Of a DNA stretch of 16,743 bases, positions 7,278 through 14,388 are shown one piece after another. Both the position numbers and the translations under genes were made by a program. How positions within the stretch are numbered: the stretch's first letter is position 1; every line of letters begins with the position of its first letter. This DNA is from Clostridia bacterium (GTDB lineage Bacteria; Bacillota; Clostridia; UBA1381). Under the pieces are notes generated by a model. That model was not told the DNA's origin. It made no database searches and saw nothing but the letters and a program-made list of their open reading frames with translations. The stretch covers positions 1 to 16,743 of the forward strand of contig RQCD01000075.1 in assembly GCA_008668455.1 (NCBI GenBank). The letters are read 5' to 3'.

Positions 7278-7305
7278 ATTGTAGCACAAATTGAAAATTT
7301 GTCAA
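7278..7305 (-). promoter_or_regulatory. Promoter of glnN
   Basis: Minus-strand TTGACA (7305-7300) and extended -10 TGCTACAAT (7286-7278) are separated by 16 bp, so this is a strong sigma-A promoter. Transcription would begin near 7271, about 10 bases before the leader hairpins. The spacer holds the inverted repeat CAAATT/AATTTG (7301-7287), a possible but unsupported operator. Confidence 0.8.
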
Positions 7306-7335
7306 TACTTTTTTTAAATTACAGCAAATTTTTGC

Positions 7336-7364
7336 AAAAAACAGGAATGTTTCATACAAATTCC
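7336..7364 (-). terminator. Weak terminator after gpmI
   Basis: Downstream of gpmI on the minus strand GGAAT and ATTCC (7364-7360 with 7348-7344) can pair, followed by TGTTTTTT (to 7336). The stem is only 5 bp with an 11-base loop, so this is a tentative end for the glycolytic operon ahead of the glnN promoter. Confidence 0.35.
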
Positions 7365-7375
7365 GTGAATTTTGC

Positions 7376-8923
7376 CTATTTTACAATCAGACTTTCCCCG
7401 GTCATCTCTGACGGCTTTTCTAAATTCATCAGATCCAGCATGGTCGGAGCTAAGTCACAGAGCTTGCCTTTTTGCAGCTTCACATCGCCGGCGCCCATCA
7501 CAATCAGCGGAACCGGATTGGTGGTATGAGCCGTAAAGACAGCATGGGTAGACGGATCAAACATGCAGTCTGCGTTGCCGTGGTCGGCGGTAATCAGAAC
7601 TTTTCCGTTCTTCGCCATCAATGCGTCTACAACCTTTCCCAAACACTCATCCACAGCCTCCACAGCCTTTACAGCTGCCTCAAATACGCCGGTATGACCA
7701 ACCATGTCACAGTTTGCAAAGTTTAGGATAATGCAGTCGTACTTGTCCTGATTAATTAAATCCACGCATGCGTCTGCTACCAAATACGCGCTCATCTCCG
7801 GCTGCATATCATAGGTTGCAACCTTTGGAGAGGGAATCAGCTTGCGATCCTCGCCCTCATAAACATTCTCCACACCGCCGTTAAAGAAGAAGGTAACATG
7901 CGCATATTTTTCTGTTTCTGCAATCCGCAGCTGATGAAGTCCTTTTGAAGAAATATATTCGCCAAAGGTGTTTTTCAGCTTTTCCGGCTTGAATGCAACG
8001 TGAACATTGGGCATGCTTGCGTCATACTGTGTCATGCAGACATAGTAAAGCGGCATATAGTCTCTCGGAAAGCCTGTAAATTCCGGATCGACAAAGGTTC
8101 TTGTGATTTCTCTTGCGCGGTCTGGGCGGAAGTTAAAGCAAACAACGGAATCGTTTGCTTCAATTTTGGCAGTCGGTGCGCCGTTTTCGGTTACCACCAT
8201 CGGCAGAATAAATTCATCGGTTAAGAGACTGCCGTTTTCGTCCTTTGTCTCATAGGATTCCTTCACAGCGGCAATCGGGTCGGAAACCAGGTGTCCTTCG
8301 CCTTTTACCATCGCGTCATATGCCTTTACCACGCGATTCCAGTTTGTGTCACGATCCATTGCATAGTAACGTCCCATCACAGTGGCAATCTTTCCGACTT
8401 TTGCTTCTGCGAGCTTTTTCTGGAGTTGGGCAAGAAATTCCACACCGGAGGTCGGAGAAACGTCACGTCCGTCCATTACGCAGTGGATATAAACCTTTTC
8501 CAGCCCGTTTTTGCGTGCTAAATCAATCAGTCCGAATAAATGCTCAATATGACTATGCACACCGCCGCTGGATAAAAGACCCAAGAGGTGCAGCGCGGAA
8601 TTGTGCTTTTTGCAGTTTTCCACAGCGCCTAAAAGAGCCTCGTTGGAGAAGAAGTCTCCGTCTGTGATTGATTTTGTGATTCTGGTTAGTTCCTGATAAA
8701 CCACACGACCTGCGCCGATATTGGTGTGTCCGACTTCAGAATTTCCCATCTGACCGTCCGGCAGACCAACGCTCATACCGCTTGCATATAAAATTGTGTT
8801 GGGGTAATCTGCAAAATAGCGGTCAAGATGCGGAGTCTTTGCCGCTTTGATTGCATTTCCCTCGGTTGCTTCATTGATGCCGTAACCATCTAAAATGATC
8901 AGGGCAATTGGATTCTTTGCCAT
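7376..8923 (-). CDS. gpmI: 2,3-bisphosphoglycerate-independent phosphoglycerate mutase
   Basis: This enzyme interconverts 3- and 2-phosphoglycerate in lower glycolysis, using a manganese-dependent phosphoserine mechanism. The 515 residues match the family's usual length of about 510. LIILDGYG (9-15) holds the metal-binding D12. GQMGNSEVGHTNIGAGR (57-73) contains the phosphorylated Ser62. HCVMDGRDVSPTSG, FNFRPDRAREITR, NFANCDMVGHTG and ITADHGNADCMFD supply the remaining metal and substrate residues. It is the third gene of pgk-tpiA-gpmI, 61 bases after tpiA, with an intercistronic hairpin in the gap. The start has GGAGG upstream. It ends with TAG and is followed by a weak terminator. Nothing is unusual in the protein. 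Confidence 0.97.
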   Translation of the reverse strand: MAKNPIALIILDGYGINEATEGNAIKAAKTPHLDRYFADYPNTILYASGMSVGLPDGQMGNSEVGHTNIGAGRVVYQELTRITKSITDGDFFSNEALLGAVENCKKHNSALHLLGLLSSGGVHSHIEHLFGLIDLARKNGLEKVYIHCVMDGRDVSPTSGVEFLAQLQKKLAEAKVGKIATVMGRYYAMDRDTNWNRVVKAYDAMVKGEGHLVSDPIAAVKESYETKDENGSLLTDEFILPMVVTENGAPTAKIEANDSVVCFNFRPDRAREITRTFVDPEFTGFPRDYMPLYYVCMTQYDASMPNVHVAFKPEKLKNTFGEYISSKGLHQLRIAETEKYAHVTFFFNGGVENVYEGEDRKLIPSPKVATYDMQPEMSAYLVADACVDLINQDKYDCIILNFANCDMVGHTGVFEAAVKAVEAVDECLGKVVDALMAKNGKVLITADHGNADCMFDPSTHAVFTAHTTNPVPLIVMGAGDVKLQKGKLCDLAPTMLDLMNLEKPSEMTGESLIVK

Positions 8924-8945
8924 AATAACCTCCGTAACTTACGAA

Positions 8946-8971
8946 CAGGATTGACATTGCTGCCAATCCTG
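8946..8971 (-). other. Intercistronic hairpin between tpiA and gpmI
   Basis: CAGGATTG and CAATCCTG form a perfect 8-bp inverted repeat with a 10-base loop in the 61-base tpiA-gpmI gap. It has no T-run, so it is more likely an mRNA-stability or processing element than a terminator. Confidence 0.4.
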
Positions 8972-8984
8972 CATGATGTTTGTT

Positions 8985-9737
8985 TTATTTTGCAGCTGCA
9001 ACAATGATAGAGAAGTCCTCTGTTTTCAGAGACGCTCCGCCGATTAAGCCGCCGTCAATGTTTTCCTTTGCTAACAGCTCTGCTGCATTCTTTGCATTCA
9101 TGCTGCCGCCATACTGGATGGTGATTTCAGCTGCACATTTTTCGCAGTAAAGGTCTGCCAAGATTTTGCGGATACCGCCGCAAACCTCCTCTGCCTGCTC
9201 TGCGGTTGCAGTTTTGCCTGTTCCGATTGCCCAGATCGGCTCGTATGCAACAACAACCTTTTTTGCATCTTCTGCGGAAAGTCCGGCAAATGCCTTTTTG
9301 ATCTGAATTGCAATCAGATCCATTGTGATGCCGGCTTCGCGCTGTTCTAAGCTTTCGCCCACGCATACGATCGGAAGAAGTCCCTTTTCCAATGCTTTCT
9401 TTGTTTTTAAATTAACGGTTTCGTCTGTTTCTGCAAAATACTGTCTGCGCTCCGAGTGACCAATGATCACATAGTCAACACCCAAATCCTTGAGCATGTC
9501 CGCACTTACCTCGCCGGTGAATGCGCCCTTATCCTCAAAGTGCAGATTTTCAGCGCCGATTTTTACATGTGTGTCCTTTGCAGCGCGGATTGCCTCTGCT
9601 AAGCAAACATAAGGTGTGCAGCATACAACCTCGCAAGCTGCGCCCTTGGTTGCTTCTGCAACAGATTTTACGAAATCGTAGGTTTCGCTCGGCAGCTTGT
9701 TCATTTTCCAGTTTCCTGCAATAATATATTTTCCCAT
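8985..9737 (-). CDS. tpiA: Triosephosphate isomerase
   Basis: TIM interconverts dihydroxyacetone phosphate and glyceraldehyde 3-phosphate. At 250 residues it has the standard TIM-barrel length. The substrate lysine is in AGNWKMN (7-13, N9 and K11). The electrophilic histidine is in IIGHSERR (91-98, H94). The catalytic base is in VAYEPIWAIGTGKTA (163-177, E166), with the flexible loop just after it. The phosphate-binding end is IQYGGSMNAKN and GGLIGGASL. It is the middle gene of pgk-tpiA-gpmI. The start is 16 bases after the pgk stop, with GAGAGGAG as the ribosome binding site, so co-transcription is expected. Confidence 0.98.
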   Translation of the reverse strand: MGKYIIAGNWKMNKLPSETYDFVKSVAEATKGAACEVVCCTPYVCLAEAIRAAKDTHVKIGAENLHFEDKGAFTGEVSADMLKDLGVDYVIIGHSERRQYFAETDETVNLKTKKALEKGLLPIVCVGESLEQREAGITMDLIAIQIKKAFAGLSAEDAKKVVVAYEPIWAIGTGKTATAEQAEEVCGGIRKILADLYCEKCAAEITIQYGGSMNAKNAAELLAKENIDGGLIGGASLKTEDFSIIVAAAK

Positions 9738-9753
9738 GGTAAATTCTCCTCTC

Positions 9754-10950
9754 TTATTTGTCGTTTAATGCTACGATACCCGGCAGCTCCTTGCCCTCTA
9801 AGAACTCTAAGGACGCGCCGCCGCCTGTGGAGATATGGGTCATCTTGTCGCCGAGACCTGCCTGGTTAACTGCTGCAACGCTGTCTCCGCCGCCGATGAT
9901 GGTAACAGCGTCGATTTCAGCTAATACCTGTGCGATTGCGTTGGTGCCCTTTGCAAAGGTTGGCATTTCAAATACGCCCATCGGACCGTTCCAGACAACT
10001 GTCTTTGCAGAACGGATTGCGTCAGAATAAAGCTTGATGGTCTTTTCGCCGATATCTAAGCCTTCCCAGCCGTCTTCAATCTGACCGCGGTCAACCGTTT
10101 TATGCTCTGCGTCATTGGAAAATTCTTTTGCAACAACGGTATCTACCGGAATCAGGAGCGAAACGCCCTTTGCCTTTGCCTTGTCCATCATTTCTTTTGC
10201 ATAATCTAAATAATCTTCCTCTAAGAGGGAATTACCGACATTGCCGCCCAGCGCCTTGATAAAGGTATAAGCCATACCGCCGCCGATAATTAAGGTATCA
10301 ACCTTTTCTAACAGGTTGTTGATAACGGAAATTTTAGAAGAAACCTTAGAACCGCCCAGGATTGCAACAAACGGACGCTCCGGATTGTTGACAGCGTTTC
10401 CTAAAAATTCGATTTCCTTTTGAATCAGATAGCCTGCAACAGCTGTCTTTAAATATTTTGTAACACCGACATTGGAGCAGTGTGCACGATGTGCTGTTCC
10501 GAATGCGTCATTAACGAAAATGTCTGCTAAGGATGCTAATTCCTCACTGAAGGTATCTACGTTCTTTGTTTCTTCAGCGCGGTAACGGGTGTTTTCCAAA
10601 AGAACAACGTCGCCGTCCTTCATTTCAGCAACTGCTTTTTTTGCATTTTCGCCGACAACATTGTCATCTGCTGCAAAAATGACTTCCTTTCCAAGCTTTT
10701 CAGAAAGCTTCTTTGCAACCGGCGCTAAGGAAAGCTCCGGCTTCGGCTCGCCCTTTGGTTTGCCCATATGAGAACAGAGGATCACCTTTGCGTTGTTCTT
10801 GATTAAATACTGAATGGTCGGCAGTGCGCCGTCGATTCTTGTTTCGTCGGTAATATTTCTGTCTGCGTCCAGCGGCACGTTAAAATCACAGCGTACCAGA
10901 ACTCTTTTTCCTGCTACTGCAACGTCTTCTACACTTTTTTTGTTTAACAT
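9754..10950 (-). CDS. pgk: Phosphoglycerate kinase
   Basis: Pgk makes ATP from 1,3-bisphosphoglycerate. Its 398 residues are typical of bacterial Pgk. Substrate motifs are VLVRCDFNVPLD (17-28) and LCSHMGKPKGEPKPELSLAPV. FVNDAFGTAHRAHCSNVG and ILGGSKVSSKISVINNLL follow. The nucleotide-binding end has VWNGPMGVFE, IIGGGDSVAAV and STGGGASLEFLEGKELPGI. It is the promoter-proximal gene of the pgk-tpiA-gpmI operon. The gap gene that often leads such operons in Firmicutes is not present here; the upstream neighbours are unrelated hydrolases. The ATG has AAGGAG 10 bases upstream. Confidence 0.98.
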   Translation of the reverse strand: MLNKKSVEDVAVAGKRVLVRCDFNVPLDADRNITDETRIDGALPTIQYLIKNNAKVILCSHMGKPKGEPKPELSLAPVAKKLSEKLGKEVIFAADDNVVGENAKKAVAEMKDGDVVLLENTRYRAEETKNVDTFSEELASLADIFVNDAFGTAHRAHCSNVGVTKYLKTAVAGYLIQKEIEFLGNAVNNPERPFVAILGGSKVSSKISVINNLLEKVDTLIIGGGMAYTFIKALGGNVGNSLLEEDYLDYAKEMMDKAKAKGVSLLIPVDTVVAKEFSNDAEHKTVDRGQIEDGWEGLDIGEKTIKLYSDAIRSAKTVVWNGPMGVFEMPTFAKGTNAIAQVLAEIDAVTIIGGGDSVAAVNQAGLGDKMTHISTGGGASLEFLEGKELPGIVALNDK

Positions 10951-10983
10951 TGTTAAGCAACTCCTTTTTTTATTTACTCCTGC

Positions 10984-11002
10984 GGTATATGAAATATATA
11001 CC
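10984..11002 (-). other. Inverted repeat at the 5' end of the pgk transcript
   Basis: GGTATAT and ATATACC form a perfect 7-bp inverted repeat around five bases. It begins within about five bases of the predicted start point (near 11006). It could be an operator or a 5' stem that protects the mRNA. Confidence 0.4.
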
Positions 11003-11012
11003 TGATGTTTTT

Positions 11013-11041
11013 ATTGTACCTCAAAAGAGGGAAAATTTCAA
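11013..11041 (-). promoter_or_regulatory. Promoter of pgk-tpiA-gpmI
   Basis: Minus-strand TTGAAA (11041-11036) and TACAAT (11018-11013) are separated by exactly 17 bp, a strong sigma-A promoter. The leader is about 56 bases. Upstream (11062-11100) is an AT-rich 9-bp inverted repeat AAAAATTGT/ACAATTTTT that may weakly terminate the hydrolase genes. Confidence 0.75.
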
Positions 11042-11112
11042 GTCATTATTTGAAAATCATGAAAAATTGTTAAAAAATTCTCAAACTATTCACAATTTTT
11101 AGAGAAATAGAA

Positions 11113-11886
11113 TTATAGCGCCCCCGGATTGATTCCTGTGCCGATTAATCCTGCTGTGTAAAAATCCCTGGGATGATTCCGGATGATGTAGTCAATATAG
11201 GAGGCGACCATCTTTGCGGTCAAAAGATAACCAGCTGGATTCATGTGCAGATTCAGAAAGAAATTTTCCCGGAAGGTTTCATCATAAACCGGAGCATAGC
11301 GGTAAAAATCAAGCACATAGGTATTGTCAAAGATTTCTGCAAAATCATAGAGCAGCTGTGCATGTAAAGCCTTTGGAGCATCATCCTCCGGATACCCCTT
11401 TGGCATACTCATAAGGAAAAGCTTTGCATCCGGACTGATTGTTTTCAGTCTTTGTATTATTTTTCCGTAATAGCATGCGATGGTATCTTTGGTTTCCAGA
11501 TAGTCACCTGCCTGTCCGATTTCCTGCTTTCTGTCGTAAATGTCATTGATTCCTAATGCAATGACATATGCCTGTGCGGCTTTGTCCTTTCTCCAACAGC
11601 CAAAAAGCTCGGCAAAGCTTTCCCAGTATTCCTTTGCAGTCATGCCGCCGCGGGAAAAATTGTATGCCGTACAGCCGGTCATTCTTGCAATATACTGTCC
11701 CCAGGAGTGTTCGAAAAGATCGCAGAAATGTCTTGTTCCGTTTTCGTCCTTTGTTTCCATATCGCCGGAGGCGAGACTGTCACCGATAAAAGCCATTGTC
11801 CGGAAAATGGCGCAAAAGCCGCCGTCCGGAACGATTCGGTCTAATGGCTGTTCACCATTCTGTTTATAAAAATCGTTTATATTCAT
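11113..11886 (-). CDS. SGNH/GDSL-family hydrolase, paralog 1
   Basis: This is a predicted serine esterase or lipase-like enzyme of 257 residues with no signal peptide, so it is cytoplasmic. Block I is AFIGDSLASG (32-41, nucleophile S37). Block II glycine is in NFSRGG (76-81). Block III is ALGINDIYD (110-118, N114). Block V histidine is in LHMNPAGY (213-220, H214). The aspartate normally three residues before that histidine is not there (LNLH), so the triad may be a dyad. The start at 11884-11886 follows AGGGGG. A longer start at 11925 overlaps the upstream paralog's coding end and adds non-matching residues, so it is rejected. It lies 16 bases after paralog 2, probably in one operon. About 189 of 257 residues are identical (hand count). 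The substrate is unknown; deacylation of a sugar or polysaccharide is one possibility. Confidence 0.85.
   Translation of the reverse strand: MNINDFYKQNGEQPLDRIVPDGGFCAIFRTMAFIGDSLASGDMETKDENGTRHFCDLFEHSWGQYIARMTGCTAYNFSRGGMTAKEYWESFAELFGCWRKDKAAQAYVIALGINDIYDRKQEIGQAGDYLETKDTIACYYGKIIQRLKTISPDAKLFLMSMPKGYPEDDAPKALHAQLLYDFAEIFDNTYVLDFYRYAPVYDETFRENFFLNLHMNPAGYLLTAKMVASYIDYIIRNHPRDFYTAGLIGTGINPGAL
11135..11222. repeat. Near-identical direct repeat, copy 1 (3' ends of tandem SGNH genes)
   Basis: These 88 bases match 11928-12015 at 87 positions (the difference is at 11174/11967). They encode residues about 222-251 of the hydrolase. The rest of the pair is much more diverged, which points to local gene conversion or a recent unequal exchange. 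Confidence 0.85.
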
Positions 11887-11902
11887 GAAAATTCCCCCTG
11901 AA

Positions 11903-12679
11903 TTATGATAGAACCCCTGTATCAATCCCTGTGCCGATTAATCCTGCTGTGTAAAAATCCCTGGGATTATTCCGGATGATGTAGTCAATATAGGAGGCGA
12001 CCATCTTTGCGGTCAGGAGATAGCCTGCCGGATTCATATGACCGTTAAAATAAAAGTTTTTCTTAAATGTCTCATCATAAATCGGTGCATAGCGGTAAAA
12101 ATCAAGCACATAGGAGTTGTCAAAGATGTTTGCAAAATCATAAAGCAGCTTTGCATGTACGGACTTTTTGGGTTCTTCCTCTGTACTTTCGCGCGGCATG
12201 GTCATGAAGAAGAATTTCGCGTCCGGGCTGATGGTTTTTAATTTTTGTATCAGCTTTCCGTAGAAGCATGCAAAGGTATCCTTTTCCTCTAAATAATCGC
12301 TTGCCTGTCCAGGCTCTTGATTGGCATTTAAAAGATCGTTCACACCCAGAGCGATCACATATGCGTGTGCGGCTTTGTCATGCTCCCAAAAGCCGCATTG
12401 ATCTGCAAAGCTCTCCATATATTCCTTTGCCGTCATGCCGCCGCGGGAGAAATTATATGCCTTGCAGCCGGTCATTCTTGCAATATACTGACCCCAGGAA
12501 TGATCATAGCGGTCATAATAGTGGTATGCTCCGCTTTCGTCCACTGTCTGAAATTCACCGGAGGAAAGACTGTCTCCCACAAATGCCATGGCCCGGAAAA
12601 TGGCACAGAAACCGCCATCCGGCAAAATCCGGTCTAATGGATGTTCGCTGTCCTGTTTGTAATAATCGTTGATATTCAT
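11903..12679 (-). CDS. SGNH/GDSL-family hydrolase, paralog 2
   Basis: A 258-residue paralog of the next gene downstream, colinear without gaps. Block I is AFVGDSLSSG (32-41, S37). The block II glycine is in NFSRGG (76-81). Block III is ALGVNDLLN (110-118, N114). The block V histidine is in GHMNPAGY (213-220, H214). As in the paralog, the block V aspartate position is non-acidic (FNGH). No signal peptide or membrane segment is visible. It is the first gene of the pair, with its own promoter upstream and AAAGGAG before the ATG. The duplication kept all catalytic positions but varied residues 41-60, 95-100, 115-120 and 161-172. This suggests both copies are functional with different substrates. 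The biological role is not recognised. Confidence 0.85.
   Translation of the reverse strand: MNINDYYKQDSEHPLDRILPDGGFCAIFRAMAFVGDSLSSGEFQTVDESGAYHYYDRYDHSWGQYIARMTGCKAYNFSRGGMTAKEYMESFADQCGFWEHDKAAHAYVIALGVNDLLNANQEPGQASDYLEEKDTFACFYGKLIQKLKTISPDAKFFFMTMPRESTEEEPKKSVHAKLLYDFANIFDNSYVLDFYRYAPIYDETFKKNFYFNGHMNPAGYLLTAKMVASYIDYIIRNNPRDFYTAGLIGTGIDTGVLS
11928..12015. repeat. Near-identical direct repeat, copy 2 (3' ends of tandem SGNH genes)
   Basis: Partner of 11135-11222, with 87 of 88 bases identical. It covers the 3' coding end of paralog 2. Even synonymous positions are identical, unlike the flanking coding sequence. Confidence 0.85.
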
Positions 12680-12705
12680 AGCTTGGTTCTCCTTTGTTTT
12701 TTTTT

Positions 12706-12734
12706 ATTTTATCATATTCCTGATTAAAATGCAA
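12706..12734 (-). promoter_or_regulatory. Promoter of the SGNH hydrolase pair
   Basis: Minus-strand TTGCAT (12734-12729) and TAAAAT (12711-12706) are separated by 17 bp, with a TG one base before the -10 (extended -10). It lies just downstream of the spmB stop, so the hydrolase genes need not depend on spmB transcription. Confidence 0.5.
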
Positions 12735-12742
12735 CGATTATC

Positions 12743-13249
12743 CTAAAAAATCCGGGAAAAATGAACAGCGGCAAGAAGTCCGGCAAGATCTCCCAAGAGC
12801 GCCGCCGGAATAATCTTTTTTGTGTATTTTACCCTTGTCCGGCGGAAATATACAGACAGGGTGTAAAAGGTGGTTTCGGTCGAACCCATCAGGACGGAGG
12901 CGATTCTGCAGGTGTCGCTGTCGGGAGAAAAGCGTGAGAGCAGATCGGAAAGAATCCCTAAAGCGCCGCTGCCGGATAGCGGACGCATAAGCGCTAAGGG
13001 GAGTACCTCCTCTGGAATAGAGAAATGTTTTGTAAGAGGAGACAGGAGCGTTAAAAGCCAGGAAAAAGCGCCCGACGCCCGGAGCATAGCTACGGCGGTG
13101 AGCATGGCAAGCATTGCCGGAAAAATACTCCAGACGGTTTTCATCCCCTCCTCTGCACCCTCTAAAAAAACGCTGTAAACCGGCACATGGCGGTATAGCG
13201 CAGACGCTAAAATCAAAACAAATAAAATGGGAATGGCATATTGACTCAT
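12743..13249 (-). CDS. spmB: Spore maturation protein B
   Basis: A 168-residue membrane protein of the nucleoside-recognition (Gate) family. In Bacillus, SpmA and SpmB are needed for spore core dehydration and heat resistance. The hallmark is LMRPLSGSGALGILSDLLSRF (about residues 88-108), followed by PDSDTCRIASVLMGSTETTFYTLSVYFRR (109-137). Hydrophobic helices cover about 4-20, 42-58, 62-72 and 147-163. The SpmB family is about 175 residues, so this copy is full length. The usual upstream partner spmA is not adjacent; the upstream neighbour on the other strand is spoIIGA. The start has AGGAGGA 5-6 bases before the ATG. The sporulation context across the divergent region strengthens the call. 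Confidence 0.9.
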   Translation of the reverse strand: MSQYAIPILFVLILASALYRHVPVYSVFLEGAEEGMKTVWSIFPAMLAMLTAVAMLRASGAFSWLLTLLSPLTKHFSIPEEVLPLALMRPLSGSGALGILSDLLSRFSPDSDTCRIASVLMGSTETTFYTLSVYFRRTRVKYTKKIIPAALLGDLAGLLAAVHFSRIF

Positions 13250-13285
13250 AGATTTCCTCCTGTCGGGATTGTCAGTTTATTATTT

Positions 13286-13291
13286 ATTATA
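13286..13291 (-). promoter_or_regulatory. -10 element upstream of spmB
   Basis: A perfect TATAAT (minus strand) lies 36 bases before the spmB start. No good -35 is found at 16-18 bp. The call is tentative; a sporulation sigma factor could instead drive this gene. Confidence 0.3.
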
Positions 13292-13376
13292 GTAGAAAAA
13301 CAAACCGGAAAGAACTGCAAAAACAGGCGGAGCAAAATCGAAATGTCTCTTTTCTTGATTGCTTTTTCCCTGTGTA

Positions 13377-13385
13377 TTTGTCAAA
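13377..13385 (+). promoter_or_regulatory. Spo0A-box-like site, distal
   Basis: TTTGTCAAA matches the 0A-box consensus TTTGTCRAA at all nine positions. It lies about 100 bp upstream of the spoIIGA -35 element, in the divergent spmB-spoIIGA region. Confidence 0.5.
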
Positions 13386-13459
13386 ATGCGGGAGAAATTT
13401 TGCCTGTTGCTGACGAGAGGAGAGGGCTTTCGTTTGGTTTTGTCTGTTCCGGTCGGTGG

Positions 13460-13516
13460 ATTGTCAAAATTCAACAATCGTATTTGACAAAATATTTACG
13501 CAGTTTTTAGTATAAT
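13460..13516 (+). promoter_or_regulatory. spoIIGA promoter with proximal Spo0A boxes
   Basis: TTGACA (13484-13489) and TATAAT (13511-13516) are perfect hexamers but 21 bp apart, too far for unaided sigma-A use. ATTGTCAAA (13460-13468) matches the 0A box at 8 of 9 positions. TTTGACAAA (13483-13491) is a perfect reverse 0A box overlapping the -35. B. subtilis spoIIG has the same design, with a 22-bp spacer and Spo0A~P sites overlapping the -35. The reverse box cannot be separated from the -35 itself. Confidence 0.7.
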
Positions 13517-13542
13517 AAAACCATAAGAGGAGGATACAGCTT

Positions 13543-14388
13543 GTGACGATTTATTTAGATATTTTATTTCTCATCAATATGATGATGGATTTTCTGTTAA
13601 TTGCGCTGACGGCGGCGCTTTGTGCTGTGCCGGTAAAGCTGTTCCGGGCAATTCTTTCCGGAATCTGCGGCGGCATTGGGGGCGTGCTTCTTTTCCTCCC
13701 GGATCTGCGCGTTCCTGCTGCTGCCATACTGGAGGTTGGCTTGGGTGCGGTCATGCTTTTTGTTGCATTTTATCCGGTTCGTCCGATAGAATTTTTAAAG
13801 CGCGGAGCAGTATTTCTGACCGCATCCTTTCTGATCTCCGGATTGCTGTATTTTGATATGCAGCATGAGGGGGGAATGATCAAAAACGGCATTTATTATC
13901 TGACAATACCGCGGCTTTTTTTCTGTTCCTTTGCCGGCTTTTTTGCGATTTCGATTTTGGCAAAACTGATCCGAAACCGAACCGGACGCAGATTTTCCGA
14001 AGTTGAGCTGGTTTGTCAGGGGAAGCGGACAAAGCTGCTCGGCTTTTATGACAGCGGAAACATGCTCCTTGATCCGGAAACAAAGCAGCCGGCAATTGTG
14101 ATTGAGGAGGCTGTTTTAAAGAAAATGTTTGGAAAAGGCGCATGCGAAAAGAATCTTTCAGAATGGGTGGAACGGGAGCGGATTTTATCCGTTCCGTATC
14201 ATACGGTTGATTCAGCCGGAACGCTCACGGCAATCCGGTTGGACGAGGTTCGGCTGGATAAAAAAAGAATCGAATATGCGGTTGCGGCAATCAGCAGGAA
14301 TCAATTGCAATATCCGGCAATTCTGCACTGTAACATGCTGTCGGAAGCAGGAAGGAAAGAGGGAACAAAAGGTGTGGGCATTATTTAG
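13543..14388 (+). CDS. spoIIGA: Sigma-E processing peptidase SpoIIGA
   Basis: A membrane aspartic protease that removes the pro-sequence of sigma-E in the mother cell after a forespore signal (SpoIIR). The N-terminal half has about five membrane helices (about 4-24, 33-52, 58-78, 86-103 and 117-142). The C-terminal half is the cytoplasmic protease, with the catalytic aspartate in GFYDSGNMLLDP (167-178, D170). The length of 281 is near the family's 300. The start is GTG (13543) with GAGGAGG 9 bases upstream; no in-frame ATG is better placed. The 3' end overlaps sigE by 17 bases, suggesting translational coupling of protease and substrate. The promoter architecture implies Spo0A control at the onset of sporulation. 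Confidence 0.95.
   Translation: MTIYLDILFLINMMMDFLLIALTAALCAVPVKLFRAILSGICGGIGGVLLFLPDLRVPAAAILEVGLGAVMLFVAFYPVRPIEFLKRGAVFLTASFLISGLLYFDMQHEGGMIKNGIYYLTIPRLFFCSFAGFFAISILAKLIRNRTGRRFSEVELVCQGKRTKLLGFYDSGNMLLDPETKQPAIVIEEAVLKKMFGKGACEKNLSEWVERERILSVPYHTVDSAGTLTAIRLDEVRLDKKRIEYAVAAISRNQLQYPAILHCNMLSEAGRKEGTKGVGII

Noticed and set aside
8245..8667. 140-residue open frame opposite gpmI
   Set aside because: Antisense to a secure gene, with arginine- and proline-rich shadow composition.
11887..11925. Longer N-terminus for SGNH paralog 1
   Set aside because: It overlaps the end of paralog 2, and the extra residues do not match. The internal ATG aligns exactly with paralog 2's start.
14129..14371. 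Longer N-terminus for sigma-E (318 residues)
   Set aside because: This part is spoIIGA read in another frame. The GTG at 14372 gives the family length and has a ribosome binding site.
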